A stretch of 44,510 nt of DNA, taken from assembly GCA_041648665.1 (NCBI GenBank), contig JBAZOP010000020.1, forward strand, positions 1 to 44,510, given 5' to 3'. The stretch is from a bacterium. GTDB lineage: Bacteria > UBA10199 > 2-02-FULL-44-16 > JAAZCA01. Under the pieces are notes generated by a model. The model was not told the origin of the DNA. It did not search any database and was given only the letters and a program-made list of their open reading frames with translations. Of the stretch, positions 13,950 through 21,312 are shown in pieces. Each line of letters opens with the position of its first letter. Within the stretch, counting starts at the first letter, position 1. The position numbers and the translations under genes were made by a program.

Positions 13950-14609
13950 TCACTCTGTCCCCTTCGGCCATTCCTGGATCGTCTCTGGCCATCGCAGGTT
14001 CTCTTTAAGCCACACGGGCACGCCCGCTGTCCGCGCCTGGTCTATCAGCCCTTGTACCCACTCGCGCTTCGGCGGCGTCGCGCCCGGCCCTGTCATCGCG
14101 CCGATGATGAGCCACTCCAGCGACCCAGGGTCATGCCGCATCATTAGGTCTATCGGCCCCATAAGCGGCTCGGCGCTCAGGAACCGCGTCTTGGCCTGGG
14201 TGTTAGCCAGCGCCGCCAGCGCTCGCCCCGCCGTCTCATTGTCGATAGCCGTAGCCCCTACCCAATCCCTATCCATCCATACCATGTCCTCTAGGGCGAG
14301 GGGATATTTGGTGAGATATTGGTAGGTGTGCCAGGGCGCGTCGTCTGCCGCACGCAACACCGCCCCGATCCACTCATCTGGCACCCACGGGCCGAATAGG
14401 TCGGCCACCGAACACACGAATATCTTGCTAGGCGTCGCTACCTTCGCCGGTTCACCTAGCCGCTCCTCATGCAGCGTCGGCTCGAAGCTCATGCCAAACC
14501 GCTCGTAGGTCTTACGGGCATAGCAGTAGTCACAGCCGCGACGGCAGCCGGTGACAGGATTCCAGGTGTAGTCGCACCAGCTTATCTTCCCAGCCCCTTG
14601 TCGGTTCAC
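13950..14609 (-). CDS. DUF5131 (Gp37/Gp68-type) radical-SAM-like protein
   Basis: 219 residues from GTG 14609 (GGAGG seven bases upstream). The family signature SWCDYTWNPVTGC is followed by a CxxxCxxC set at C22, C26 and C29, which should bind a 4Fe-4S cluster. Later segments (FVCSVADLFG, LSAEPLMGP, WLIIGAMTG) are also typical. The family is common in phages and mobile elements; its reaction is not established to my knowledge. Confidence 0.88.
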   Translation of the reverse strand: MNRQGAGKISWCDYTWNPVTGCRRGCDYCYARKTYERFGMSFEPTLHEERLGEPAKVATPSKIFVCSVADLFGPWVPDEWIGAVLRAADDAPWHTYQYLTKYPLALEDMVWMDRDWVGATAIDNETAGRALAALANTQAKTRFLSAEPLMGPIDLMMRHDPGSLEWLIIGAMTGPGATPPKREWVQGLIDQARTAGVPVWLKENLRWPETIQEWPKGTE

Positions 14610-14692
14610 CGCGTCACCTCCCCAGCCATGCTTGCCGCTCGCCCGCCTCTACCCGCTGTGTCCAGCCCCTCCGAGGCCGCGCCATCACTCAC
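14606..14692 (-). CDS. Possible 28-residue small ORF coupled to the DUF5131 gene
   Basis: GTG at 14692 opens a 28-codon frame whose TGA overlaps the GTG of the DUF5131 gene as GTGA, the junction type used throughout this operon. It is rich in Ala and Gly, with no known motif. A GGGGG run lies just upstream. Weakly supported. Confidence 0.3.
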   Translation of the reverse strand: MSDGAASEGLDTAGRGGRAASMAGEVTR

Positions 14693-14718
14693 CCCCGCTA
14701 ATCTTTCGTATCCCATTT

Positions 14719-14778
14719 CGCTTTTCGCTTCGCCTATAGAGAGAAGGGAAAAGCGAAATGGCTTTTCCCCTTCTCTCT
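14719..14778. repeat. Hairpin cluster after the helicase gene; inverted copy of 5343-5381
   Basis: Bases 14719-14758 repeat, in inverted orientation and with few mismatches, the element at 5343-5381 before TerL. Within it, 14738-14754 and 14761-14778 pair as a 17-bp stem (AGAGAGAAGG...) with loop GAAATG. The region is AT-rich compared with its surroundings and non-coding. Confidence 0.8.
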
Positions 14779-14798
14779 TCGCCATTTCTCCAGGGGAT

Positions 14799-14811
14799 TT
14801 CGCTAAGCGAA
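14799..14811. repeat. TTCGCTAAGCGAA palindrome
   Basis: Perfect five-base arms around TAA, 14 bases beyond the helicase stop codon. Same motif family as 9587-9599 and 5270-5305. Confidence 0.7.
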
Positions 14812-14824
14812 CTGGTAATTAGCA

Positions 14825-16099
14825 TCACTTAGCCGCCAACGCCCAGGTGCTATCGGCCAGGCGAATCACCTTCCCGGTGTTCTTCAGTTTGCTCAGTTCC
14901 TTGGATACTACCGTGTTGTCCACCACGTCCAGGGCTTCGGCCACCTCTCCGGTGGTCATGCGCCCGTGTGACAGGGCGGACATGAGGCGTTGTGCCCAGG
15001 ACAGCTTGCCAGCGAACTCCGGTTCCTCGGTCAAGTCTATCTTCTTGATGCTGACGCCCATCAGGGTTTGCTCGCCCTCCGGCCCCTTGTTGTGGAACGC
15101 CAGGCGATAGCCGTGCTGATTCTGAATGCGCCCGTTGTTGCTCTTCACGTTCTCAAAGCGAACCTTGGTCACGTCCGATCCTTCCTCCCGTGCCGACTCA
15201 AGAAACCAGGCGATCCTAGCCGTGTTTCGCCAATATATACTGCCGAAGGGGTTGCTCTTGCCCTTATTGTCGGGCTGCATACTCCCCTTGCTTACATGGC
15301 TAATGGCCAGGATGCAGGTGTTGAGCGAGCGAACGGCGTCGAAGAACGTGGTGGCCGAGGCGCTTTCCTCAAGCGGCCCGCCCGATGCCAACGAGAGCGA
15401 GTCAACGATTGTCAAGCCTATGCCCCAACGGGAGACTTCTGCTCTTAGCTGAGTGGCGCTGTCTGCTAGGCTCCCAACCATGCGCTTGTAACGGATGGTC
15501 GGTAATTCTTCCTCGAACGCATACTCAGTGTGGATCGCGCGTAACCGCTCGGCGTGTGTCCAACTGTCGGTTTCCCAGTCTAGGTAGAGCACTCCCTTCG
15601 GCTCGGCCTTGGGCGTACCCAGGAGAGGCTTGCCTGTCGCTACGCTGTAGCCCATCGCCAGCGCCAGGACTGACTTACCCGTGCCGCCGTCGGCGAACAT
15701 GACGGTCGGCCCACCGTATTCGATGTAGGGCCAGAGCAGCCAGCGAGTGTCACGAGGCTGCACATCCCGCAGGTCTATGGTCGGCTCGCCCTCTCGGCGT
15801 ATCTTGACGGCTCTCGCGCTCACCTGGAGCAGCGCCCCTTGCCAGTCGAAGCCAGGGCAACGGGCGGCCAGTTGCTTGGCTAGGCTCGCCCGTGTACTCA
15901 TGGCGCTTAGGTTGATGCGCCCCCACTCTAGCACCCCGGCTGCCGGGGGCATGGTGGTGGATACCATGATCTCAGCAGAAGTCTCGCCCTTGCCCTCGGA
16001 GAGACGGGATAGGCGGGCCTCCACTACCCCGCCATCCCAGGTGAAAACGTAGTCATCGCCCTCTATGTGCAGGTCGTAAGGGCCCACCACGTCGCTCAC
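14825..16099 (-). CDS. RepA/AAA_25-like RecA-fold helicase
   Basis: 424 residues. Walker A FADGGTGKS at 135-143, strand LYLDWET at 171-177, Walker B LTIVDS at 229-234, sensor-like AISHVSKGS. This is the pattern of hexameric RepA/DnaB-like replicative or repair helicases of phages and plasmids. The last ~65 residues (GRMTTGEVAEALDVVDNTVV) form a winged helix-turn-helix. GTG start overlaps the methyltransferase stop as GTGA. With SSB, an annealing protein and a clamp it gives the phage a partial replication and recombination set that relies on host polymerase. Confidence 0.9.
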   Translation of the reverse strand: MSDVVGPYDLHIEGDDYVFTWDGGVVEARLSRLSEGKGETSAEIMVSTTMPPAAGVLEWGRINLSAMSTRASLAKQLAARCPGFDWQGALLQVSARAVKIRREGEPTIDLRDVQPRDTRWLLWPYIEYGGPTVMFADGGTGKSVLALAMGYSVATGKPLLGTPKAEPKGVLYLDWETDSWTHAERLRAIHTEYAFEEELPTIRYKRMVGSLADSATQLRAEVSRWGIGLTIVDSLSLASGGPLEESASATTFFDAVRSLNTCILAISHVSKGSMQPDNKGKSNPFGSIYWRNTARIAWFLESAREEGSDVTKVRFENVKSNNGRIQNQHGYRLAFHNKGPEGEQTLMGVSIKKIDLTEEPEFAGKLSWAQRLMSALSHGRMTTGEVAEALDVVDNTVVSKELSKLKNTGKVIRLADSTWALAAK

Positions 16100-16527
16100 A
16101 GTTGCACGCCCTTGAACACGACCACCGCGCTAGGGAACGGTGCACCGTTGGTAGCGTCGCCGAAGCGCAAGCGCCCCCGAATTACATAGACCTCACCTCG
16201 CATCACATAGTCATGCCACCAGGCAGTGTCGGTTCGTGACGGGATGAGGCAGACAACCGTGGCTCCACCTTGCGATTCTTCGTAAGCCTTGCGAACCCAC
16301 CGACCTATTTGCCTCCCGTAGGGCGGGTTCATCCAGCACACTTCGCCCGCCCACGACCGCCCCAGAGCATCATCTTCCTTGGTGTAGTACCGCTTGCATT
16401 TAGACGTGTGCGGCTCCGCACATACGTCTATGGTGAAACCGTACTCCGCATCCAGTTCGGAATACGCCGCATCAGGAGTCTCCCATGTAGCGCTTCGGCT
16501 TGTGAACAGTGCCCTATTGAGACTCAC
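16096..16527 (-). CDS. dam: Phage N6-adenine DNA methyltransferase (Dam family)
   Basis: 143 residues, typical for the short phage Dam-type family. ATWETPDAAYSELDAEYGFT is the usual N-terminal signature. KRYYTKEDDAL and the catalytic NPPY (67-70, then GRQIGRWVRKA) follow. It should methylate adenine in phage DNA, commonly for protection from host restriction. ATGA overlap with the upstream gene. Confidence 0.95.
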   Translation of the reverse strand: MSLNRALFTSRSATWETPDAAYSELDAEYGFTIDVCAEPHTSKCKRYYTKEDDALGRSWAGEVCWMNPPYGRQIGRWVRKAYEESQGGATVVCLIPSRTDTAWWHDYVMRGEVYVIRGRLRFGDATNGAPFPSAVVVFKGVQL

Positions 16528-16931
16528 AGCTGCACGCCCCCTACTACCTGCGGCTCCACTATCCCCTTGGCTACCCGCTCCGCTTCTACTAACAACTCTC
16601 TCGCCTTCGCGTACCGCACCAGGCGGGTAGCCAGCCGCTTCACAATGTCCGTCTCATCTGGCAGTGGGTACAGCCCCGCCTCCAGCCCCTGAACTCTGTT
16701 GTCGCGTTGTTTCTGTACTCGCAGACAGGCATCCGTCCATTCGCGGATCACTGCCTGGCTAACGTAGACCAGATAACGGGGATCGCCCTTGCCCTCCCAG
16801 GTGGCTCTCGCCTTGCCTTGGGTCAGGTGCCAGGGGCGCAGGCCCGCCCGTGTCGCAACGTGACGGGCCTGGTCGCCAAAGGCCAGGAGCATCCCGCAAA
16901 GCAGGTCTTCGCTCCGCTCATCTCTGTACAC
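16524..16931 (-). CDS. Hypothetical protein, possible DnaB N-domain-like helical protein
   Basis: 135 residues, all-helical by composition. The start (DERSEDLLCGMLLAFGDQA) loosely resembles the N-terminal domain of DnaB-type helicases, and it sits two genes upstream of the RepA-like helicase, so a loader or partner role is possible. The resemblance is weak. GTG start directly at the SSB stop (TAGTG). Confidence 0.6.
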   Translation of the reverse strand: MYRDERSEDLLCGMLLAFGDQARHVATRAGLRPWHLTQGKARATWEGKGDPRYLVYVSQAVIREWTDACLRVQKQRDNRVQGLEAGLYPLPDETDIVKRLATRLVRYAKARELLVEAERVAKGIVEPQVVGGVQL

Positions 16932-17305
16932 TAGAAGGGGATGTCCTCATCCTGTACTCGTCGCTGCGGCCTGTCTGGCGTGTCATCCTTGCGCCCTAGC
17001 AGTTGAACGTCATCGGCCATGATCTCGATAGTGCCCTTGGCGTTGCCCTGCTTGTCGGTGTAGACGCTCAGGCCCGGTCGTCCCATCACGAATACCTGCT
17101 TGCCAGCGAGTAGGTATTGAGCCAGCTTCTCGCCCCGATCCCCCCACATGCTGACCCGATACCAGTTGGTCGAGTCTTCCTCGTCCTTGCCCCGCCTGCT
17201 CACGGCTACCGAGAACGAGCACACCATCTTGCCCGTCCTCGTCGCCTTCACTTCGGCGTCTCTGCCGATGTGGCCGATGATGCTGATGCTCTCGTGGTTA
17301 GGCAC
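16931..17305 (-). CDS. ssb: Single-stranded DNA-binding protein
   Basis: 124 residues. OB-fold sequence (SISIIGHIGRDAEVKATRTG, TNWYRVSMWGD, YLLAGKQVFVMGRPGLSVY) and the conserved acidic tip DEDIPF that recruits partner proteins. It covers ssDNA in replication and recombination. GTG start overlaps the annealing-protein gene by eight bases. Confidence 0.96.
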   Translation of the reverse strand: MPNHESISIIGHIGRDAEVKATRTGKMVCSFSVAVSRRGKDEEDSTNWYRVSMWGDRGEKLAQYLLAGKQVFVMGRPGLSVYTDKQGNAKGTIEIMADDVQLLGRKDDTPDRPQRRVQDEDIPF

Positions 17306-18110
17306 TGACCTCTTCCTCCTCGATGAACTTGGGAACCCGCAGCATGTCGGCCAACTCGCCTTGCGCCGCCAGGCTGTCTTCCCGCTTGCGCTTGTCCCAC
17401 TTGATGATCTGCCGTACCACTTCTTCCTTGTCCCACTTCTCCCGCTTGGCCAGGTCTACGAAGTCGGACTGCATCGGCCCCGTCCAGGTGACGATGTACT
17501 TGGTCTTGGGATTGTCCGGGTCAGGCAGCTTTGTTGTGCCGATAAGCACTCGCCGAACCATGTCCCAATTGATAGCATCCGAAGGAGAGGCGGGAGGGGG
17601 CGCACTCTCCTTCGGAGCCGGGGAGGAGGATGGCGTGTCGTTTTCGTCGGCGATGAGGGCCATAGCCGTCTCGTTGTGCATCCCCAGGCCCAGGGCCGGG
17701 CCGAGCGTAGAAGCGCCGAACTTGATCGCTTCGGTAAGGCAGCCCTCCATCGCCATCTGCACGTTGCTGAACATGATGTCCTGCACGCCCCCGCCCCTAG
17801 CAGGCTGAGCGGCGATCCACCCGATAGCCGGTCGCTCGGCAATGGAGCCGTTGGCGAAGCGGAACCAGATGGTGTACTTGCCGTGGTAGAACGGGGCGGT
17901 GCCGATCTCCCTCTCCAGTGTCGGCCACTGCTCTACCCTCACGCCCCAGTTGTCGGGGCCGAATATGGTGTTGAGCTTGTGTTCCACGATCGAGCCGGGC
18001 ATGTGAGCGGGCTTGTACTTGGTCGCCCGCACAATCTCTCCCTGAGCAGCAGGGGTGGCCAGGGCGGCCACCTGCTCCTCGTAGCTTAGTTGCTTGCGTT
18101 CCGTAGCCAT
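17298..18110 (-). CDS. Rad52-like single-strand annealing protein
   Basis: 270 residues. The N-terminal ~150 residues match the Rad52-type fold: HKLNTIFGPDNWGVRV, then YHGKYTIWFRFANGS, then the helix with MEGCLTEAIKFGASTLGPALGLGM. The second half is a Pro/Ser linker and a charged helical domain. Such proteins anneal complementary strands in phage recombination, usually with SSB, which is the next gene. Good Shine-Dalgarno (GGAGG) four bases before ATG. Confidence 0.78.
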   Translation of the reverse strand: MATERKQLSYEEQVAALATPAAQGEIVRATKYKPAHMPGSIVEHKLNTIFGPDNWGVRVEQWPTLEREIGTAPFYHGKYTIWFRFANGSIAERPAIGWIAAQPARGGGVQDIMFSNVQMAMEGCLTEAIKFGASTLGPALGLGMHNETAMALIADENDTPSSSPAPKESAPPPASPSDAINWDMVRRVLIGTTKLPDPDNPKTKYIVTWTGPMQSDFVDLAKREKWDKEEVVRQIIKWDKRKREDSLAAQGELADMLRVPKFIEEEEVSA

Positions 18111-18289
18111 CGTGCCTCCAACTCATCTAAGAGTTCCATGCTCATGCACTCGACTTCCCGAACTAAGGCCGCCGTGGCCATGATGCCGGTGTGTTCTGCG
18201 ATGGCCTGCCCCTTCTCATTCCAGGTGAACAGATCCGAGTCGTGATGCGTCGCCAACCCTAGTTCCTCAAGCCGCTGCCCTGGTCTCAC
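18086..18289 (-). CDS. Small hypothetical protein (67 aa)
   Basis: Not recognised. GTG at 18289 overlaps the previous stop as GTGA. The segment LEELGLATHHDSDLFTWNEK could be a small winged-helix. The helical C-terminus overlaps the annealing gene by 25 bases. Confidence 0.7.
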   Translation of the reverse strand: MRPGQRLEELGLATHHDSDLFTWNEKGQAIAEHTGIMATAALVREVECMSMELLDELEARWLRNASN

Positions 18290-18519
18290 AGTTCTTCCAC
18301 CGCCCACACGTCCACGTCACACACGTCCGTTGTTGGCTCCAGCCGTAGCACCCGGTACACCCGCTGGGCCAGGGCCTTGGCCGCTTCGCTCGCCTCTTCC
18401 TCGGTGTACAGGTCGAGCGTGACGTGCAGGGTGACGCTGTACTGGCGCTCCCCTTGCGGCTCGGCATCAATCCCCTCGTCGTGCCCGTAGCGTTCCATCA
18501 GAGCGTACTTAGTAAGCAC
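18286..18519 (-). CDS. Small hypothetical protein (77 aa)
   Basis: Not recognised. GTG at 18519 has GGAGG six bases upstream, and the frame before it is a shadow of the upstream gene. An alternating strand (YSVTLHVTLDLY), a helix (EEASEAAKALAQRVYRVL) and another strand (TTDVCDVDVWAVEEL) suggest a compact alpha/beta ferredoxin-like domain. Early-operon position. Confidence 0.75.
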   Translation of the reverse strand: MLTKYALMERYGHDEGIDAEPQGERQYSVTLHVTLDLYTEEEASEAAKALAQRVYRVLRLEPTTDVCDVDVWAVEEL

Positions 18520-18772
18520 CGACTTCCTCCTCGAAGGAGAACTCTTCGTCGTAACCGTCCTGCGTGAAGTCGTCGTACTCGTACTCGTCGTCAAAGGCGT
18601 CACCGCTGTCATCGAGCAGGTCATCCAGGTCAGGGTCAGGGGAGCAGTACGGACAGTCGAAGACCGTCTCGTTGTCGTAGACAATCCCGCCGCTGACCCA
18701 CGTCCTGTCCCCGCCCTCTACCACTGATCCCGTATAGTCGCAGTGCTTACAACCTAGCCCGGCCATCGTCAT
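18509..18772 (-). CDS. Small acidic zinc-ribbon protein
   Basis: 87 residues. CKHC near the N-terminus and CPYC 30 residues later make a zinc ribbon. The rest is extremely acidic (long Asp/Glu runs), like DNA-mimic or acidic host-takeover proteins, though no function is shown. ATGA overlap with the membrane protein before it. Confidence 0.8.
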   Translation of the reverse strand: MTMAGLGCKHCDYTGSVVEGGDRTWVSGGIVYDNETVFDCPYCSPDPDLDDLLDDSGDAFDDEYEYDDFTQDGYDEEFSFEEEVGAY

Positions 18773-18951
18773 CGCTCCTGCTGGCCATCGCCAGCAACGC
18801 CATCGTGAGAAAGCCCAGCCACCACCCGACCACGAGCGCCAGCGCGACTCCTAGCAAGTGACCTCCTAGCGTCTCTCTCCATCCAGTACAGCGACCCAAA
18901 GATGATGAGCATCCCGATCACTAGACCCAGATCGCCCGGTACTTCCCACAT
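18769..18951 (-). CDS. Small single-pass membrane protein, first early gene
   Basis: 60 residues from ATG 18951, chosen for GGAGG six bases upstream. An in-frame ATG at 19050 would add 33 residues and also has a G-rich site, so it remains possible. One membrane helix (LGLVIGMLIIFGSLYWM) follows a short N-terminus, and a basic and Gly-rich tail follows. First gene after the leftward early promoter. A host-membrane or superinfection role is conceivable but not shown. Confidence 0.7.
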   Translation of the reverse strand: MWEVPGDLGLVIGMLIIFGSLYWMERDARRSLARSRAGARGRVVAGLSHDGVAGDGQQER

Positions 18952-19077
18952 CGTCTTCCTCCCCAGGAAGGATTTCCCAGTAGGTAGTAGGCCGAAAGCA
19001 CAACAAGAGACCGGCGCTCGCCCCTTCCGGCTGCTCCCGTCTCTGCTCATGCCAACCCCCTACTAGGTGATGGGAAC

Positions 19078-19106
19078 ATCTTACTACCTTTTGGGAAGCC
19101 TGTCAA
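19078..19106 (-). promoter_or_regulatory. Strong leftward early promoter
   Basis: On the minus strand TTGACA (19101-19106), a 17-base spacer and TAAGAT (19078-19083). The -10 box lies inside GTAGTAAGATG, which resembles the operator arm GTAGTACGATG at 19150-19160, so repressor binding here would block RNA polymerase. Confidence 0.82.
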
Positions 19107-19129
19107 GTGGCAATTTCAGGCAACTTGGG

Positions 19130-19167
19130 CTAGACTTCTAGGCAATAGTGTAGTACGATGGTACTAC
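19130..19167. promoter_or_regulatory. Two palindromes upstream of the repressor gene, candidate operators
   Basis: CTAGA-CT-TCTAG (19130-19141) and GTAGTAC-GATG-GTACTAC (19150-19167, seven-base perfect arms) lie between the early promoter and the GTG of the repressor. The second arm type recurs in the early promoter and in the endolysin promoter (24808-24814). Confidence 0.65.
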
Positions 19168-20512
19168 GTCTTAGACCAGGGGGCATGGAGGTTGGAAAGT
19201 GGCACGTCATGTGACGAAGTTTGGGCGGTGGCTGCATGAGATGATGCGGGAGAAGGGGATATCGAGTCAGAGCGAACTCGGAGAACGCCTGCAGGTTCCC
19301 CCCAGCAGTGTCACCAATTGGGTCAGGGGCTACTCGCTTCCCACCCCAGAGAACTCGGCTGCCATAGCCAAGACCTTCGGGGTCAGTGTCGCCAGGGCCT
19401 ACGAGGCGATGGGTCGGATGCGCCCCGTTGACGAGACCGACTATCGGGACTGGATCGAGGCGCTTTCGGCGGCTACGCCGGAACAGCGTAGTTTGATTCT
19501 GGACTACGCTCAATTCGTGACGGCCCGGCATAGTAGAGCCGAAGCTGTTGCAGAAGCGGACAGAGCGGAGTGCCGAGAACGAGGCTAAAGGCGGCGTGGA
19601 GTTCTTGCGGTGTTGCTTCGACGACGAGGACGATGAGGGATTCGATGTCCGAGTCCTGCACGATTCACGACCTCCTGTCGCGGAACACTTAGCAGTATAC
19701 ACCCGTCCTGTAGTTATATCAACTGGATTCCGAACCTGACTTTCGTCTCCGGTTTCGTCATCTTCGGCGTAGTAGGCGCGTAACCACTCGGCCTGCTGCC
19801 GCCAATACTCCAGCGTCGGCTCCGCTTTCACCACGGGCGGGGGCGGCGTTTTCTCTTGCGCCCAGGACGGCGTGTACCTGGGCATGGTTCCCCGTTTGAG
19901 CACGGTCATGGCGTAGCCGCCCTTGTTCCGCACGTCCTGCATTCTGTGAATGATGGGCACCCACGCCCGCACCAACTCCCACCGCTCTAGCCCACTCGCC
20001 TGTACCGCTTGCACCTGGGGCAACGTCCAGCCCCAGACCAGCAACGCCCGCATGATGGACGTGTCCGAGTTTAGATAGGGTGGCAGCGCATCTGAGTCCC
20101 CCATGCTATCCGTATTAGGTCTAGGGATAGATGGAGACTCAGAAGACCCTATATAGTTTTGCCTGTACTTACGCCGATGTACCGGCACTTTTATACAGGG
20201 TGGCTCACCAGGGGCAGCGTAGGCGTAGGAAGGGCCACGCCCGAAGCGGCGTCCACACTGGCAGGCCGGGCCGGTGGAGACTCGCCCGCACCGAGGACAG
20301 ACGGGAAGCTGCTGCAGCTGGCCCGCCCGCACCATCGCCGCTACCCGCTTGCGAGCGGTGACGTAGGAGCAGTACAGGCGATCTTGCCAGTCGGCCCAAG
20401 AGAGGACTTGCCAGGGCTTGACAACATGGAGTACACTACTACCAGACAACACCGCTCCTCGCCTACGCGACTTGCCGGTCGCAAAGGCTGAATCGAATAG
20501 GTGGACACGCAA
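19130..20512 (-). CDS. Zinc-finger / winged-helix protein whose long frame runs antisense through the repressor gene
   Basis: The first ~275 residues look like a real protein: a helix-turn-helix-like segment (LSWADWQDRLYCSYVTARKRVAAMV), a CPRC...CQC zinc motif, and a helical domain (ALLVWGWTLPQVQAVQ, LEYWRQQAEWLRAYY). After about residue 280 the composition changes to Ser/Arg-rich shadow-like sequence that overlaps the repressor on the other strand completely, so the true gene may end near 19650. The start is also uncertain: TTG 20512, or GTG/TTG near 20454-20457 after GAGGAG. Possibly a replication initiator or regulator; not recognised. Confidence 0.55.
   Translation of the reverse strand: MRVHLFDSAFATGKSRRRGAVLSGSSVLHVVKPWQVLSWADWQDRLYCSYVTARKRVAAMVRAGQLQQLPVCPRCGRVSTGPACQCGRRFGRGPSYAYAAPGEPPCIKVPVHRRKYRQNYIGSSESPSIPRPNTDSMGDSDALPPYLNSDTSIMRALLVWGWTLPQVQAVQASGLERWELVRAWVPIIHRMQDVRNKGGYAMTVLKRGTMPRYTPSWAQEKTPPPPVVKAEPTLEYWRQQAEWLRAYYAEDDETGDESQVRNPVDITTGRVYTAKCSATGGRESCRTRTSNPSSSSSSKQHRKNSTPPLASFSALRSVRFCNSFGSTMPGRHELSVVQNQTTLFRRSRRKRLDPVPIVGLVNGAHPTHRLVGPGDTDPEGLGYGSRVLWGGKRVAPDPIGDTAGGNLQAFSEFALTRYPLLPHHLMQPPPKLRHMTCHFPTSMPPGLRRSTIVLHYCLEV
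19199..19588 (+). CDS. XRE/CI-like transcriptional repressor
   Basis: 129 residues from GTG 19199 with GGAGG seven bases upstream. The HTH covers about residues 20-60 (SSQSELGERLQVPPSSVTNWVRGYSLPTPE). A helical C-terminal part probably dimerises. No LexA-type self-cleavage domain is present. It faces the leftward early operon across a control region with a strong promoter and palindromes, the usual layout of a lysogeny or immunity switch. No integrase is seen, so any dormancy would not be through a visible integration system. Confidence 0.88.
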   Translation: MARHVTKFGRWLHEMMREKGISSQSELGERLQVPPSSVTNWVRGYSLPTPENSAAIAKTFGVSVARAYEAMGRMRPVDETDYRDWIEALSAATPEQRSLILDYAQFVTARHSRAEAVAEADRAECRERG

Positions 20513-20541
20513 GCCCCTGGGTTCCCCACCGCAGGGGGCTT
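20511..20541. terminator. Hairpin downstream of the DnaJ-type zinc-finger gene
   Basis: AAGCCCCTG pairs with CAGGGGGCTT (one bulge) around a 12-base loop, between the stop at 20557 and the next gene. No long T-run on the minus strand. Confidence 0.5.
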
Positions 20542-20556
20542 CGTGTTTCTAGGAGT

Positions 20557-20781
20557 TTACACCCGATTACCCTTCTCGTCAACCAGGATCAGGGCTTCCT
20601 TCCTCCCTCCACAGTACCAGCACGGATCGACCCTACGGAGGCGTGTCCCGTCTGGCAGCCTTTCTTCTGGGATGTACCCCAGCCCGTCACACATGGGGCA
20701 CGTTCCCCAGGCTACGCGCGGTGGGTGGATACACGCCTCGTAAAGCCCATCCAGGGCTTCCTTCGTGATTACGTCAGCCAT
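20557..20781 (-). CDS. Small DnaJ-type zinc-finger protein (74 aa)
   Basis: CPMCDGLGYI and, ~20 residues later, CWYCGG give the CxxCxGxG-type zinc finger known from DnaJ and small phage proteins. ATG 20781 has AGGAGG five bases upstream. It is read from its own sigma70-like promoter. Function unknown. Confidence 0.8.
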   Translation of the reverse strand: MADVITKEALDGLYEACIHPPRVAWGTCPMCDGLGYIPEERLPDGTRLRRVDPCWYCGGRKEALILVDEKGNRV

Positions 20782-20796
20782 CTTGCCTCCTGGCAC

Positions 20797-20825
20797 ATTA
20801 TATGTCACAATGGGCTGTGATGCAA
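20797..20825 (-). promoter_or_regulatory. Consensus-like promoter with perfect TATAAT
   Basis: On the minus strand TTGCAT (20820-20825), a 17-base spacer and TATAAT (20797-20802), about 16 bases before the start at 20781. It lies between divergent genes, so the divergent HTH protein may regulate it. Confidence 0.85.
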
Positions 20826-20838
20826 CAGGGAGGTGACA

Positions 20839-21312
20839 ATGGATCAGCACCTATCCCCTACAGACGCCGTGGCCTACACCGGCCTGACCCGCCGAACGCT
20901 CATCCGAGACTTCAATGCGGGCACGCTGAAGGGCTATCGGGTGGGGTCGAACCGCTTCTATGTGGTGACGGATGACTATTTGGAGGCGAAGGGAATCGAG
21001 GCCAAGACGCCCGCCATCGAGGCGCGAAGCCTGCCTGTCACCGAAGATAGTCTCACTGAGACAGACCCCGATGAACTGGTGATGCTGCGGGTAAGGTGCG
21101 CCATGTTGGAGCGGGAAGTGGCCTGGCTGAGGGGCGTGGTAGAGCGGCGGGAGGAAGTCCCGATCCTGCAACTGGCGCCCCCGAAACAGAAGCAGCCGAG
21201 CATCATTGCCCGGCTGCTTGGCGCTATGGGTAGGGGAGAGACTAGAACGCAAACACGTCCGCATAGTTGGCTCGCACCTGCCCAGGGAGAGCCGCCAACC
21301 CCTTCTGAGTAG
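20839..21312 (+). CDS. MerR/excisionase-type HTH protein with coiled coil
   Basis: 157 residues from ATG 20839 (GGGAGG five bases upstream). LSPTDAVAYTGLTRRTLIRD and the following GYRVGSNRFYVVTDDYLEAKG form a winged helix of the HTH_17/excisionase type. A coiled coil (LRVRCAMLEREVAWLRGVVE) follows, then a basic tail. Divergent from the zinc-finger gene. Its end overlaps the end of the convergent zincin gene by 71 bases. Confidence 0.82.
   Translation: MDQHLSPTDAVAYTGLTRRTLIRDFNAGTLKGYRVGSNRFYVVTDDYLEAKGIEAKTPAIEARSLPVTEDSLTETDPDELVMLRVRCAMLEREVAWLRGVVERREEVPILQLAPPKQKQPSIIARLLGAMGRGETRTQTRPHSWLAPAQGEPPTPSE

Noticed and set aside
18286..18684. Longer 132-residue version of the small early protein
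   Set aside because: The first 55 residues are a Ser/Thr/Arg-rich shadow of the acidic zinc-ribbon gene. GTG 18519 has a clear Shine-Dalgarno.
19473..19661. 62-codon minus-strand frame with AGGAGG nine bases before GTG
   Set aside because: It overlaps the 3' end of the repressor by 116 bases on the opposite strand and a longer frame on the same strand. Evidence is too balanced to list as a gene.
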